9,568 bases of DNA, from assembly GCA_031177795.1 (NCBI GenBank), contig JAPSKG010000072.1:1-9568 (forward strand), in the 5' to 3' direction. The position numbers and the translations under genes are program-made. The notes beneath the pieces were generated by a model. That model saw only the letters and a list, made by a program, of their open reading frames with translations. It had not been told where the DNA came from and made no database searches. Origin of the DNA: Domibacillus sp. (GTDB lineage Bacteria; Bacillota; Bacilli; Bacillales; Domibacillaceae). Below are positions 8,755-9,568 of this stretch, one piece after another (position 1 is the stretch's first letter; each line of letters opens with the position of its first letter).

Positions 8755-9568
8755 ATGAAAAAAACAATACATATTTACCATACAAATGACTTGCACAGCC
8801 ATTTTGAAAATTGGCCGAGAATTGCTCATTTTTTAAAAAAACGAAAAATGCTGCACGAAGAAGCGGGAGAGCATTCATTTGCTTTTGACATCGGCGACCA
8901 TGTGGACCGCGCTCATCCTTTAACAGAAGGGACACTTGGCGCGTTTAACATTGATTTATTAAATCAATCCCACTTTGACGCGGTAGCTATTGGAAATAAC
9001 GAAGGAATTACGCTGCCAAGAGAAGTGTTAAATCAGTTATATGAAAAAGCGGCTTTTCCGGTGATTTGCGCAAACCTCTTTGAAAAAAATAGAGAAGCAA
9101 GACCTGAATGGGTTTTGCCTTATACCTTTTTTAAAGCAGGCGATATCACCATCGCAGTTACATCTGCAACAGCGCAGTACACAGCTTTTTATGAACTGCT
9201 TGACTGGCATGTTACGATGCCGCTTGAAGAATTGAAAAAACAAGTAACTTCACTTCGAAAACGGGCGGATATTGTGATTGTGCTGTCGCATCTCGGAATG
9301 TATGATGACGAAAAACTCGCGGAGGAAACGGACGCGGATGTTGTTTTAGGCGGCCATACGCACCATGTTTTCCATGAGGGGAAAATGGTAAACGGCACGA
9401 TGCTGGCAGCAGCGGGAAAGTATGGTTATTTTGCCGGACATGTAGAAATCGATATTGACGAAAAAAACCGGGAAGTGACAGAAATTCGGGCACGGGTTTT
9501 TGAAACAAACAAGTCTTTAATCCCGCCGCCGGATGAACAAGAGCAGCAAGCCTTTTTTGATAAACAAG
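8755..9568 (+). CDS. yunD: 5'-nucleotidase-like metallophosphoesterase (YunD), partial at 3' end
   Basis: The first 271 codons are present and the frame is still open at the window edge. The protein belongs to the calcineurin-like/UshA-type metallophosphoesterases, which hydrolyse nucleotides or related phosphate esters with two metal ions. All expected metal ligands are visible: Asp12 and His14 (NDLHSH), Asp48 (DIGDHVD), Asn81 (GNNE), His179 (LSHLG), and His201 and His203 (GGHTHH). In the usual GNH(E/D) motif the His is replaced by Asn82. There is no signal peptide, unlike secreted UshA, so this one should be cytoplasmic. The normal C-terminal substrate-binding domain would begin beyond the window. 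The ATG has AGGTGG (8741-8746) 8 bases upstream and GGAGGG just after it. Its substrate is not known to me. Confidence 0.9.
   Translation, partial: MKKTIHIYHTNDLHSHFENWPRIAHFLKKRKMLHEEAGEHSFAFDIGDHVDRAHPLTEGTLGAFNIDLLNQSHFDAVAIGNNEGITLPREVLNQLYEKAAFPVICANLFEKNREARPEWVLPYTFFKAGDITIAVTSATAQYTAFYELLDWHVTMPLEELKKQVTSLRKRADIVIVLSHLGMYDDEKLAEETDADVVLGGHTHHVFHEGKMVNGTMLAAAGKYGYFAGHVEIDIDEKNREVTEIRARVFETNKSLIPPPDEQEQQAFFDKQ

Overview
This window is a chromosomal segment from a low-to-moderate-GC Firmicute, most likely a Bacillaceae member. Three things point there: strong AGGAGG ribosome-binding sites with 7-9 base spacing; a SUF operon in the order sufC-sufD-sufS-sufU-sufB, which carries SufU instead of SufE; and neighbours that match the Bacillus subtilis yun-suf-met neighbourhood (yunD, yunE, yunF, suf, metQ, metP). 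All recognisable genes lie on the + strand. I cannot name the species.

Layout. (1) 1-1092: the end of a D/L-methionine ABC importer operon, with the permease C-terminus (metP, cut by the window edge) and the lipoprotein receptor metQ, closed by a strong terminator at 1103-1131. (2) 1141-1716: about 575 bases with no recognised gene. It holds a short unknown + strand ORF (1363-1539) followed at once by a very strong terminator, an open antisense frame, several dyads, and the probable suf promoter and leader. B. subtilis gene naming places yurZ in this slot; no yurZ-like protein is visible here. (3) 1717-6888: the complete sufCDSUB operon with tight spacing and two overlaps, ending at a terminator (6891-6922). 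(4) 7069-9568: a DUF72 protein (yunF), a TauE/SafE membrane permease (yunE), and the first 271 codons of a 5'-nucleotidase-like metallophosphoesterase (yunD, cut by the window edge), arranged as a likely operon.

How they work together. MetQ and MetP bring in methionine. SufS takes sulfur from cysteine, SufU accepts it, and the SufBCD scaffold, driven by the SufC ATPase, builds Fe-S clusters. YunE belongs to a family linked to export of sulfur oxyanions and organosulfonates, so the segment has a loose sulfur theme, although the role of the yunFED group is not established.

Most of the window is ordinary, well-conserved core genome. The points that deserve a second look are a C-terminal QLDLF on the DUF72 protein, which matches the bacterial beta sliding clamp-binding consensus; the unexplained met-suf intergenic unit; repeated TGAGAAT elements in front of suf; and an Asn in place of the usual catalytic His in the metallophosphoesterase GNH(E/D) motif. 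I saw no CRISPR array, tRNA, rRNA, insertion sequence or known riboswitch.
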